Shown: piece by piece, positions 23,651 to 33,448 of the stretch | How positions within the stretch are numbered: position 1 is the first letter of the stretch | Layout: every line of letters begins with the position of its first letter | Source: Euphorbia lathyris | Lineage: Eukaryota > Streptophyta > Magnoliopsida > Malpighiales > Euphorbiaceae | Length of the DNA: 64,000 nt | Assembly: GCF_963576675.1 (NCBI RefSeq) | Contig: NC_088914.1 | Location: 84,318,441-84,382,440 of the forward strand | Reading direction: 5' to 3' | The notes under the pieces: generated by a model | Told to the model about the DNA's origin: nothing | Databases searched by the model: none | Seen by the model: the letters and a program-made list of their open reading frames with translations, nothing else | Translations under genes and position numbers: made by a program

Positions 23651-24159
23651 ATATTAAAATAGTAAACAATCTACAAAAGTCAATCAAATTGAGAGTCAAA
23701 TTACTTACTTTAATTAGTTATATTTGCATATTAAATGATGAAAATGGTCTCTAATCGGTAAAGCACAACACTTACATATCAACATTCAAATTTAATAGAA
23801 AACACTACTAATATAGAATAAATAAAATGCAACCGGAGCAAGGGTCTAGCCAAAACGGGATATTGGGCCTAAACTAAGGGCCAATATCAGCTTAAGAAGG
23901 CATCCAGTTTTACACGTGGACCAATGGGAGTTTCAAATTTCAATACCATGCTCCTAATCCCTAGATCACGTTAGAAATTACGAAGTGACATGAAATGGAT
24001 TAGGATCCGAAGCTAACCAATGGTCTACACGTTGTTCATCTACTTATTAACTACTTTCAAGTTTCTTTTTACTCCAAAAGAACACTTCTGACTTAAGCAT
24101 CAGAGAGGAGACGCAAGATTCTGACCCTTCCCTAGTCGTTTTTTGTGATTCAGGTCATT
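23651..24159. other. no feature recognised
   Basis: AT-rich DNA, then a moderately GC stretch with GGGCCTAAACTAAGGGCC-like palindromic words near 23865. No convincing reading frame or repeat boundary was seen. Confidence 0.5.
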
Positions 24160-24164
24160 GGAAA

Positions 24165-24780
24165 TATAGGGCCTACGAGTTCACCAACAGCTCCATCATT
24201 AGTATGATATTGTCCGCTTTGGGCCAAGCCCGCACGGATTTGTTTTTGGGCTCCTTCCCAAAAGGCCTCATACTAATGCAGTTGGTGAACTTCTTTATAA
24301 ACTACGCAACTCCCTTGTATCTTTCCAATGTGGGACTTGGGATGTATACCCAACAATCCTCCCCTCAGACCAAGGACCACAAGCCTCCCCTTCAGCGATA
24401 ATCTGTCTAATCATCTTGTACCGCCGCCAACCCGCGAAACACGCCGCCTAACCACCACAATATGAGGAAGACTTTCGACATAAGGCACCAAGCACAGATT
24501 TCCCATCGCGAGGTCACACTGAGAGCCTCCCACATCTCCTTAGATCTCATGCACGTTCTCCCAGCCGAACCATCGGCTCTGATACCATTTGTAGGGCCCA
24601 CGAGTTCACCAACAACTCCACCATTAGTATGATATTGTCCGCTTTGGGCCAAGCTCGCACAGATTTGTTTTTGGGCTCCTTGCCAAAAGGCCTCATACTA
24701 ATGTAGTTAGTGAACTTCTTTATAAACTACGCAACTCCCTTGTATCTTTCCAATGTGGGACTTGGGATGTATACCCAACA
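24165..24780 (-). mobile_element. TRIM-like miniature LTR retrotransposon, 616 bp
   Basis: Two 191-bp direct repeats (24165-24355 and 24590-24780) have LTR-style ends and are flanked by a perfect 5-bp duplication GGAAA (24160-24164 and 24781-24785). On the minus strand the LTR starts TGTTGGGTATACATCCCAAG. The primer binding site TGGTATCAGAGCC (24575-24587, complementary to initiator Met tRNA) follows the right-hand LTR, and a polypurine tract GAGGGGAGGAT precedes the left-hand one. The 234-bp interior has no protein-coding domain, so mobility would require proteins in trans. The left LTR has TA instead of TG at its plus-strand start. Confidence 0.95.
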
Positions 24781-24991
24781 GGAAAGCAGGTCAGAGATCA
24801 TTTTAAATATCGAAGACATCAACTACTATAATGTAATAATAGCATAAATACACTACGAATGATTTGTGATAATTAGGAGCTATTTGGTTCAGCTGTTAGT
24901 TGGTAGTTGATATTGTTGTAGTTTTTGTTTGCTGTTGTTATTAGGTGATTAAATATTAGTATGTTGTAAAGTTGTGATGAACTGTTACTAT

Positions 24992-26227
24992 TAGGCTCTG
25001 TTCTTTATCGCTGAAAAAAATTGATCTGAACTGAACTGAATTGAATTGAAATGAATGCTACTGAACTGAACTGAACTAAACTGAATGCTACTGAATACTG
25101 AACTGAACTAAACTGAATGCTACTGAACTTAATTGAATGATACCGAACTTAACTGAATGCTACCGAACTTAACCGAACTTAACAATAATGATGATATTAG
25201 ACTTTAAAATAATTTTAATGATAATATTGGGCATTAATAAACTTATAATAATAATGGTTCTAATAATAATAATAATATCAATAATAACTAAATATATTAC
25301 TCTCTCTATTCCATTATATAGGTCATTCTAGCAATTTGGTTTTCCCCCCAAGTATAAGTCATTCTAGGATTCCAAGAACTTTTAGTTTAGTTTTTTGGTC
25401 CAAATATTAAATTTTTTATATTGGTACATGTGTTTTTAACATTCCAATGTTTATTCCCCAATAGTGACATGAGAGATAATTTTTTTAGTTAACCAATATA
25501 TTTCTTAATTTGTGTGAAATATCCTAGAATGACCTATATAATAGAATTGAGGGAGTATTAAAGATAAAACTAAATTGAATATCAAATAAAAATTTGGCTC
25601 GATAAATGCCTATGAAATTAAATAAAAATGAATATAATTTAAATTAAAAATACAAATTACATACAAACACAAACTGTCTTTTCGGTCATGAATCTACACT
25701 TCACACATGCGTCATTTTATCGGCCACAAATCACAAACATATGTTGGGATGTGAAAAAAATAAAAAAAATATATATTGTCTTTTCTACGAATTAGACAAA
25801 AATATTCAAAAAATTCATCGATTTTATAAATATTAATCTTCAATTATATTATTAAATTATAAAAAAAATTAAATCATTTTTTTTGAAGGAATTGATATGC
25901 AATTGGTGCAGAATAAGGAACAAAAATATATCTGTTTTGTAATAGTATATGAAATTGACCCAAATTATCAACATTAGGGGTACAATTGCTCTTGACTACC
26001 AACGTTAGGAGTAAAATTGCACTATTTTAGACATTAGGAGTAAAATTGCTCCTGACCCAAGACGTTAAGTGTATTTTTACACCTTAACTCTACAATTAAT
26101 TGTAAAACCTATCCCATAAATCTAATTTTGTCCATTAATAATTGAAGGGGGAAAAAGATATAATTCCTCATTTTCAAACATGGATGCATAAACTACTATT
26201 TCTTGACTTTTATCTAATTTATAGATA

Positions 26228-26263
<36 letters not shown>

Positions 26264-26474
26264 TGATAAATTATGAATAAATAATAATAATAAATTATAT
26301 ATAAATAATTATAATTATAATAAATAATGATAAATTACTGAATGCTGAAACTGAATGCTGAAACTGAATGCTGAACTGAAATGAACTGAATTGAACTAAA
26401 CTGTACTGAACTGAACTGAACTGAATTGAACTGAACTGATTGTTACTGAAATTAAGTAATAAAGAACAATTCTA
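24992..26474. mobile_element. non-coding element with CTGAA-rich subterminal arrays
   Basis: The left end TAGGCTCTGTTCTTTAT and right end ATAAAGAACAATTCTA form imperfect inverted termini. Next to each lie many (A)CTGAACTGAA repeats. The AT-rich interior contains a Stowaway-like MITE and an (AAT)n run near 26230. No clear target duplication was found. The right part lies inside the tandem duplication described at 26082, where a second terminus reads AATAAAGAATAGGGCTA (about 28460-28476). Confidence 0.65.
25300..25555. mobile_element. Stowaway/Mariner-like MITE, 256 bp
   Basis: Inverted ends CTCTCTCTATTCCATTATAT and the matching ...AATAGAATTGAGGGAG are followed inward by GGTCATTCTAG / CTAGAATGACC. 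TA dinucleotides flank both ends, as expected for Tc1/mariner insertions. It is nested in the CTGAA-rich element. Confidence 0.83.
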
Positions 26475-26739
26475 TGGATTGAGAGAGAGAAACTGCATGT
26501 TTAGAGATAAAAGCTCCGAAAATTATGATTTGAAAATTCGAAAATGTAGTTCCATAGTAAATGTGGTATAAAACTATTTAAATCTTGAAATTTTCTAATT
26601 TAGATTATCAACTGTCAAAATTGATAATCTCAAGCCAAAAGTTCGTAGTTTTGCTAATGACGAGGAATTTAGTAAATCGATAAAACCATAGGGTATATTT
26701 GGAAATTGTCCAATAAAAAATACAATACAAATAATAAAA

Positions 26740-27482
26740 AGGGTAAATAATTATGAAGTCCTTATGTTTTTGGTTAACATATTAGTAGGTCCATCATATT
26801 GTTATAAGGTCATTTAGTTTTATTTTAATCAACTCTTTAGTCCTTTCATTTGTTTTTATAGATGAAAGTCCAAATTGCCCCTAGTTATTTATATAAAAAA
26901 ACTTATCTTTTAATGCCAAAATTTAATCTAAGTAGCTTTCATGAAGTTTATGAAGTATGTATACACCAAAATTTATATAATTGTATATACTAATCATTAA
27001 AAATGTAGTTTTATTCTCTTAAATTTTTAGTTTTTAATATAATGACTTTAAACTAACATTAAATATTAAAAAAAAATTCTTCATTTATAAAATTTATTAG
27101 AGTTAAATAAATATTAATTTTTATAGAATTTATATAGTTTTCCTCCTATTTTGATAATTTTTGAAATATTTTCATTCATTTTTTTAGTCACTAAATTTTT
27201 AGGTTACTAAATTAAAGTTCTATAATTATATAAAATTCAATAAATTAATTACTCAATATTGTAGAGATTATGTAGGAAAAAAGGAGAAAAAACATAAAAC
27301 AGGAAAAATAGATGTTTTATTATTAAAACATAGAGTAACAAGTAATTTTGGTATTTTAAAGTTTTTTTGATATAGTTTGACCATTGACTCAAATATAAGG
27401 ACTAAAGAGTTGATGAACACAAAAATAGAGGGACTAACTAATGTATTAAGTAAAAACTCATGGACCTTATAATTATTTATCC
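26740..27482. mobile_element. MITE inserted in unit A of the tandem duplication
   Basis: The ends AGGGTAAATAATTAT and ATAATTATTTATCC are inverted and extend inward (TGAAGTCC / GGACCTTA). TAATAAAA flanks both sides (26732-26739 and 27483-27490). The paralogous site in unit B has a single TAGTAAAA and no insertion, an empty-site confirmation. Interior sequence is AT-rich and non-coding. The 8-bp duplication suggests hAT, but 9 bp (Mutator) is not excluded. Confidence 0.88.
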
Positions 27483-27579
27483 TAATAAAAATAATATAAA
27501 TAACTAAATAATAATTAAAAATTAAAAATAATAAGTTTGTTGAATGTGGCAAAACTTTGTTCTTTCAGCAATAATATTA

Positions 27580-27968
27580 TAGAATTAGAACATCTCCAAC
27601 AGCCTCTTAGTTTGACTCTTAAGTTAAAATTTGTGGAGAGAGAATTAGAAATCAGCTCCGACAGTCTCTTAGTGGCTCCTCAAATCACTAAGAACTTCTC
27701 CATCCTATTAACAGAGAGCCTCTCTCCACCTCTTAGTCTTTCTTAATTCATTTTTTCATTAATAATTTACTATTGAGTAGTCCATCTCCTTTCACTATTA
27801 TAGATAGAACAATAATTAATAATTTTAATGATAAAATAATAAATAAGGAGTGGATATAAAAGTATTATTGAACATGATATATCTTAGTCACTCTTAAATC
27901 ACTAAGAGTCAATTATTTATATTATTTTTAGAGAGTGCACTAACAGTCTCTTGGAGATACTCTTAGTA
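27580..27968. mobile_element. MITE with ATCTCCAA termini, copy A
   Basis: Imperfect inverted ends contain ACATCTCCAACAG and CTCTTGGAGATACT. ATAATATTA (9 bp) occurs at both flanks (27571-27579 and 27969-27977), suggesting a Mutator-type MITE. The same element recurs at 28831-29226 because of the tandem duplication. Confidence 0.7.
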
Positions 27969-28830
27969 ATAATATTAAAGGAGAAATATCTTTGAAAATT
28001 AGAACAATAATTTTTGGAACATCAAATATGTACAAACACCTTTTCATGAAAAGCTCGTTTTTATATATCTATAATAAGATATACATGTTAATGAATTAAT
28101 CGGAGAATTAGGAAAGTGAACCTTAACTCTACAATTAATTGTAAAGCCTATCCCATAAATCTAGTTTTGTCCATTAATAATTGAAGGGAAAGATGCAATT
28201 CCTAATTTTCAAACATGAATGCATATTTTAATTTTTTTTATTAAACGATGTATACTTTAATAAACTACCATTTTTTCACTTTTATCTAATTTATAAATAA
28301 ATAATAATAATAAATAATGATAGATTATAGATAAATAATAATAATAAATTGTATATAAATAATTATAATTATGATAAATAATGATAAATTATTGAATGCT
28401 AAAACTGAATGTCTATTGAAATTAATTGAACTGAACTGATTGTTACTGAAATTAAGTAATAAAGAATAGGGCTATGGATTGAGAGAGAGAAACTTCATGT
28501 TTAGAGATAAAAAAACTCCAAAAATTATGATTTGAAAATTCGAAAATGTAGTTCCATGGTAAATGTGGTACAAAAGTATTTAGATCTTGAAATTTTCTAA
28601 TTTGAGGTTATCAAAGGTCAAAATGGATAATGTCAAGCTAAAAGTTCTTAGTTTTGCTAATGATGAGGAACTTAGTAAATCGATAAAACCATAGGGTATT
28701 TTGGAAATTGTCCAATAAAAAATACAATACAAATAGTAAAAATTATCTAAATAACTAAATAATAATTAAAAATTAAAAATAATAAGTTTACTGAATGTGG
28801 CAAAACTTTGTTCTTTCAGCAATAATATTA

Positions 28831-29226
28831 TAGAATTAGAACATCTCCAATAGTCTCTTAGTTTGATTCTTAAGTTAAAATTTGAAGATGGAGAGTTAAA
28901 AATCAGTTCCAACCACTTCTTAGTGGCTCCTCAAATCACTAAGAGTCTCTCCATCCTCTCTATTAATAAAGATTCTCTCTCCATCTCTTAGTTCTTTCTT
29001 AATTCAATTTTTTATTAATAATTTACTATTAAGGAGTCTCTCTTCTTTCACTATCGGTAGATAGTAACAATAATTAACAATTTTAATGATAAAATAATAA
29101 ACAAGGAGTGGATATAAAAGTATTATTGAGGATGCTATGTCTCATTTACTCTTAAATCACTAAAAGTCAATTATTTATATTATTTTTAGAGAGTTCATTA
29201 ACAGTCTCTTGGAGATGTTCTTAGTA
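28831..29226. mobile_element. MITE with ATCTCCAA termini, copy B
   Basis: Paralogue of 27580-27968 in unit B, with the same ATAATATTA flanks at 28822-28830 and 29227-29235. Confidence 0.7.
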
Positions 29227-29353
29227 ATAATATTAAAGGAAAAATATGTTTGAAAATTAGAACAATAATTTTTGGAACATCAAATATATACAAACAACTT
29301 TTCATGAAAATCTCATTTTTGTATATCTATAATAAGATATACGGGTTAATTAA

Positions 29354-31999
29354 TTAATTAATCGAAGAATTAGGAAAGTGAACCTTAAACACCTTAGCTA
29401 ATGTATTGAAACTGTCTTCTTCTTCGTCGTCATCGTCATCTTCTTCTTCTTCCATTACAGAACGGAATTCTCCGCTACTACTAAAGTGGTCACAATCCAT
29501 TTTCTTCCAACTGCTAGCAAATGATATCTCATCATCAATATTACTGCTTTCTTCTGCTGCTGCTGCTGCTGTGATTTCACAACCTTCTTTTTTAATCTCG
29601 ACACTAGGAGAGTTGATTAGTGGTAATAAGATTGTTTGATTATTGTTAGGTGAAACATTGTTCCTTGCTTTCCATTGCCAATTCCTTAGCCCTTTTATTA
29701 CTCTTTCACTGAATACTGTTTTCTTTTCTCCACAACCCATCTGTTTTCATTATCAAAAAGTATTAATAAGCAGTTGCAGAATCAAAATGTAAATATCGAG
29801 GTGTAGGAGGACAAAACTTTAGTATGAAACGCAAACTCATGCTGTCAAATTTGTCGCAAAAATATTTGTTTAGGATGGAATTTTTATCGGTGAATATTAT
29901 GTTTCGTATAAGGAAACTCCCGCCTTTTGTGGTACATTTTATATGAGTTGTTAACCAATCTATCAAGGAAAAAGTATAACGAGGCTATTGATCTTTCATT
30001 TTTTAATTCATTTTCTTTAATTTAGATATATTAAGCTTATGATCTTTGATTCGATCAATAGAGTGTTATTTATTTCACATGCATTTAAAACTTGTATTTT
30101 CATAGTTTAAAAACAGTTTTTGATATGTGTAGTTATGTATAGGAAAACAATAAAAAAACCTTCATTCAAATGGTAAAAAATATAGTTGCAAACACATATA
30201 ATTAATAAAGTTTTTTTTTATAAGTGAATTAGATGTTCACAACTAACTAATTTAGTAAGTAAAAGCTTAATGAGACGAAAAAATTAAAAATAAAGGATTA
30301 GATGCTTAATCTATTTAAATAAAATATTAAGAGCTTAATGAACCCAAAAAGAATAGATCAAGGTCTCACGATATTTTTCCCATTTATCATTAATGACACG
30401 ATGATATGTTCATGATATGATAAATTGACTTAATGATATACTTAATGCATTAGGAGCTCCTCAACTTGGTCCAAAAGTAGATTGTTCCATGAACTTATAA
30501 AATGTCTCATCATTCCACTGAACTTTCTTAAGCTGATCTATCGACTGATCTCATGAACTTGCTATTGCGATATATTGGGTCTATAAACTTGCATAAAGTG
30601 ATATACATTTAATTTCTTTAAAGGGTTCATGAGACATTTTGTAAGTTCATGGGAAAACTCGGTTTTTTTTTTTTTTTTTTTTGCAAACTTTAGAGAGTTC
30701 CTAATGTATTAAGCCCTTTAAGTTCATTTCAAAAATGTTACTAAACTTCATATTTGAATATTCTAATAAAGTCATTTCGTCTAATATATGAATAAAAACT
30801 CACTGGAAAATTGTCCTTGCATGTATGGTTATATATAAATTAAGTGCCGAATCACATAAAGATGTGATTTTTTAAAATAAAGTTTATAGCTTAGGATGTA
30901 CCACCTGTTTGCAAATATTCTATCACGTCAGCAATAGTTGTTTGACTTATATCCTTCTTAATTAATATATAGTCAACTATCTACTGTGTAACATCATCAT
31001 TTTAATAACTTTTTATATACAAATTGACCAGAATAACTTTATTGAAATCACAAATGAAGTTTTACGATCTTAGTGAATTAGACTCTAAACTTTAATAACC
31101 ATCAATATATTCCTAAATTACACTTGTATTGTAATTAGGAGAAAGGTAATACCTGTGTGACGAGTGCATAAATTGGGAGAGTTACATAACCACAAAGGAG
31201 TTGAACAATTATGCCTGTTGTAATGCTGATTACAGCATCTTTTGTTCCTTGATTCATACATGATCTTAATCCATATTCATACTGTTATTAGCCATTAAAT
31301 ATAGTCAATTTTAGCTAATTAAATCAGGATATTCATAAATTAAGGGAAAATTCAAATAAAATAAAATTTAATGACGATAATTTTTTTTGGTAACAAAATG
31401 ATATTTGTAGTTTTCTATGTTTGAAAATGAATTAAGGAGAGATATGCGTACCCATCCCCAGGTGAAAAATGCAAGCTGAAAGGAATTCTGCAATGAAATT
31501 AAAATTAGAAAGCAATTAATAATATGTCATTAATTTGATAAATTAATACCTGGATTAGGATAAACTGAATTAGATAGAGAAGCAGGTTAGGGCGATTAAA
31601 CCAGAAAAAGTCATTGCTAGGCTTAACAAGAAAAGTGCCTTGAATAACACTACTTTGCTTGCAACTCTCCACACACATTTTTGTTATTATGGTCTGTAGC
31701 TTCGTCCCTACTGCTAAAGCAAGCTGCAATATTTCCCATAAAATGAAAACGGTGAAATTCATTTGGTCATTAGGATCTATGTGAACACTACTGATATATA
31801 TTCGGGATTGAATTACCATTAGAGGAAGAAATGGTAGCCAGTAGTAGTCGTGAAACTCTGCAGAAGAAATTAAATGCAATGGTGATCGAAAATTGAGAAA
31901 TATGGACAAGGCTAATGAAAGGAAAAGGTTTTTGAAATTCCTTTTTTACCTTGTGCACTGAAAAATATGAAAAGTAAGCACATCATCCAAATCCATAAC
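29354..31999 (-). CDS. MLO: MLO-like membrane protein, 3' six exons
   Basis: Six exons on the minus strand join in frame with GT-AG introns: 31950-31999, 31817-31857, 31550-31723, 31452-31487, 31153-31281 and 29354-29740. The translation shows MLO hallmarks: an AVGTKLQTIITKM segment, a DFFWFNRPNLLLYLIQF block, a hydrophobic region with YVTLPIYALVTQMG, and a calmodulin-binding-like helix VIKGLRNWQWKARNN, then an acidic tail (EEEEDDDDDEEE). MLO proteins are seven-span plasma-membrane proteins that modulate powdery-mildew susceptibility, pollen-tube or root responses; which clade this is cannot be told. About 271 residues are present, roughly half the usual 500-600. The exons for the N-terminal membrane spans are absent. 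The intron upstream of 31999 runs into a nest of retrotransposons at 32187, and no further MLO exon is seen to 64000. No stops or shifts are present in what remains. Confidence 0.9.
30439..30716. mobile_element. MITE-like insertion in the last MLO intron
   Basis: CTTAATGCATTAGG at the left and its near-inverse CCTAATGTATTAAG at the right bound a stretch with repeated TGAACTT/AAGTTCATG motifs and a T21 run. It resembles the hairpin MITE family at 13334. No target duplication is clear. Confidence 0.55.
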
Positions 32000-32186
32000 C
32001 TGCAAAAATTATTTATAATAGGATATATTTTTACAAAATGGACTTCATAAGTTCATATGTATAATATTATGTTAAATTGTAGAATGATTATTATTTATTA
32101 CTCTAATTTACTTTGAGTTATAAATTTAGGGAGTTTTCTTGGCAAACTCGTAAACAACCTATGATTGCCGGTTCAGCTACTGAAAG

Positions 32187-32774
32187 TGTTGTAGCTCGAA
32201 CTCAGAAAATAGGAACAGACCGAACAAAATTAAATGGGCAGAGTCGCGGACAATGTCGCTTTCTTTAAGACGTTCGCGGAACTGCCGGAATTTAGCAAAC
32301 AATATGAACTCCGGTCGCCTCCAGGATAAAACAGCCCTCTTAAATATGATTTTCGTATTGCACCGTACGAAAATCGTTCTGTATACACTCTCTGTTTAAC
32401 TTGCTCAGTTTTTCGAAAAGATAAAGAATGAATGAAAAGTAAATTGTGTTTGAAGGCAGTCTCTGATCACCTATTTATACAAGAAAAAAGAGATGTTGAG
32501 AGCTCTGATTTCATGGAGAAGGTGAAGGAGGAAAATCAGGAAGACTGGGTTGGTGAAGACACGTTCAGAGCAAAGTAGACGTTGTGAATAACGTTCACAA
32601 AGACTGAATCAAAATGTAAATAATCATTTTACACCACACCAACCCAACCCGGCCCGGTCGACGGACGGCGCGCGCGTGTGTGGTGGTCAACCAAAGAGAT
32701 AGGTCCTCACCCTTTCACAAAAGTGGGTACCCCTTGGGGCACACCCCAAGCATGTGAGGACCTTCCTTATATCA
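32187..32774 (-). repeat. 3' LTR of copia element 4 (588 bp)
   Basis: On the minus strand it starts TGATATAAGGAAGG and ends GAGCTACAACA. It matches 56232-56821. It lies 187 bp upstream of the first visible MLO exon. Confidence 0.9.
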
Positions 32775-33235
32775 CGCCATAACCTTTTCAGAGTGTAGTT
32801 CTAGTAGCCCGTGTGTAGACACCGAGTCGGAGGACCTGTGACGAAAACCTGAAATAAGACGGTCGAAGCGATTGATTCCGGAAGTTTGGAAAAATATATA
32901 AAGAATAATAAGCTGAGGAAAATTAACGGCACGGCGCGGGCACGCAACGGCATCCCGCACGCGGACGACGATGGTCGACGCCCGCTTGACGGCTCGAGAC
33001 GTGCGCGCGGCGTCTGTCGGACGCACCGCGAGTGGCACGCTCTCGACGCCCGGGGCAACGCCTGGGACCGCTGGCGGTGCCCGCCCTCGTGGGCCGTTGA
33101 GCACACGTGCCTGGCGGCGCGAGGCGCGCGTCCGGCGGCCGCGACGTGCGAGCGTCTAGCTGCGCGGAACGCGCGCTCGGCGGCCACGGAGTGCACGCGT
33201 CCGACGGCGCGGGGCACGCCCCGGGGGTCGCCGGG

Positions 33236-33425
33236 CGGACACCCAACCACGTCGGGCGAACGCCCAACGCGTCGGGCGGACGCCCGACGAGGGTTGGGCG
33301 CGGGCGCCCAATCTCGCGTTGGGCGCTCGCCCAACGAAAGTTGGGCGGTAGCCCAACACTAGGTTGGGCGGCCGCCCAACCACAATGGGCGACGCCCAAT
33401 TTTTTTTGGGCGTCGCCCATTGTTC
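33236..33425. repeat. array of short palindromes TTGGGCG-NN-CGCCCAA in the 5' LTR
   Basis: Consecutive near-perfect 16-nt palindromes (for example TTGGGCGCTCGCCCAA) follow one another just upstream of the TATA box. They end with a larger inverted pair TGGGCGACGCCCAA / TTGGGCGTCGCCCA around a T run. The 3' LTR array (49384-49613) has extra modules. Confidence 0.93.
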
Positions 33426-33440
33426 CGGGATCCGTTTCCC

Positions 33441-33448
33441 TATATAAG
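33441..33448 (+). promoter_or_regulatory. TATA box of gypsy element 3 LTR
   Basis: TATATAAG sits inside an inverted pair GGGATCCG ... CGGATCCC, directly downstream of the palindrome array. It is repeated in the 3' LTR near 49630. Confidence 0.8.

Larger units (their letters stand above)
26082..29381. repeat. tandem duplication 3' of MLO (units 26082-28120 and 28121-29381)
   Basis: Both units start CCTTAACTCTACAATTAATTG and end GAATTAGGAAAGTGAA before a further CCTTAA. They align throughout at high identity by eye. Unit A is longer because of a 743-bp MITE (26740-27482) absent from unit B. Without it the units are about 1.29 and 1.26 kb. Unit B ends inside the last codons of the MLO coding sequence, so unit A carries a short relict of the MLO 3' end near 28100-28120. 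Confidence 0.9.

Noticed and set aside
24165..24780. Cassandra-type TRIM with a 5S rRNA-like LTR
   Set aside because: No 5S promoter boxes were recognised in the LTR, so only a generic TRIM-like call is made.
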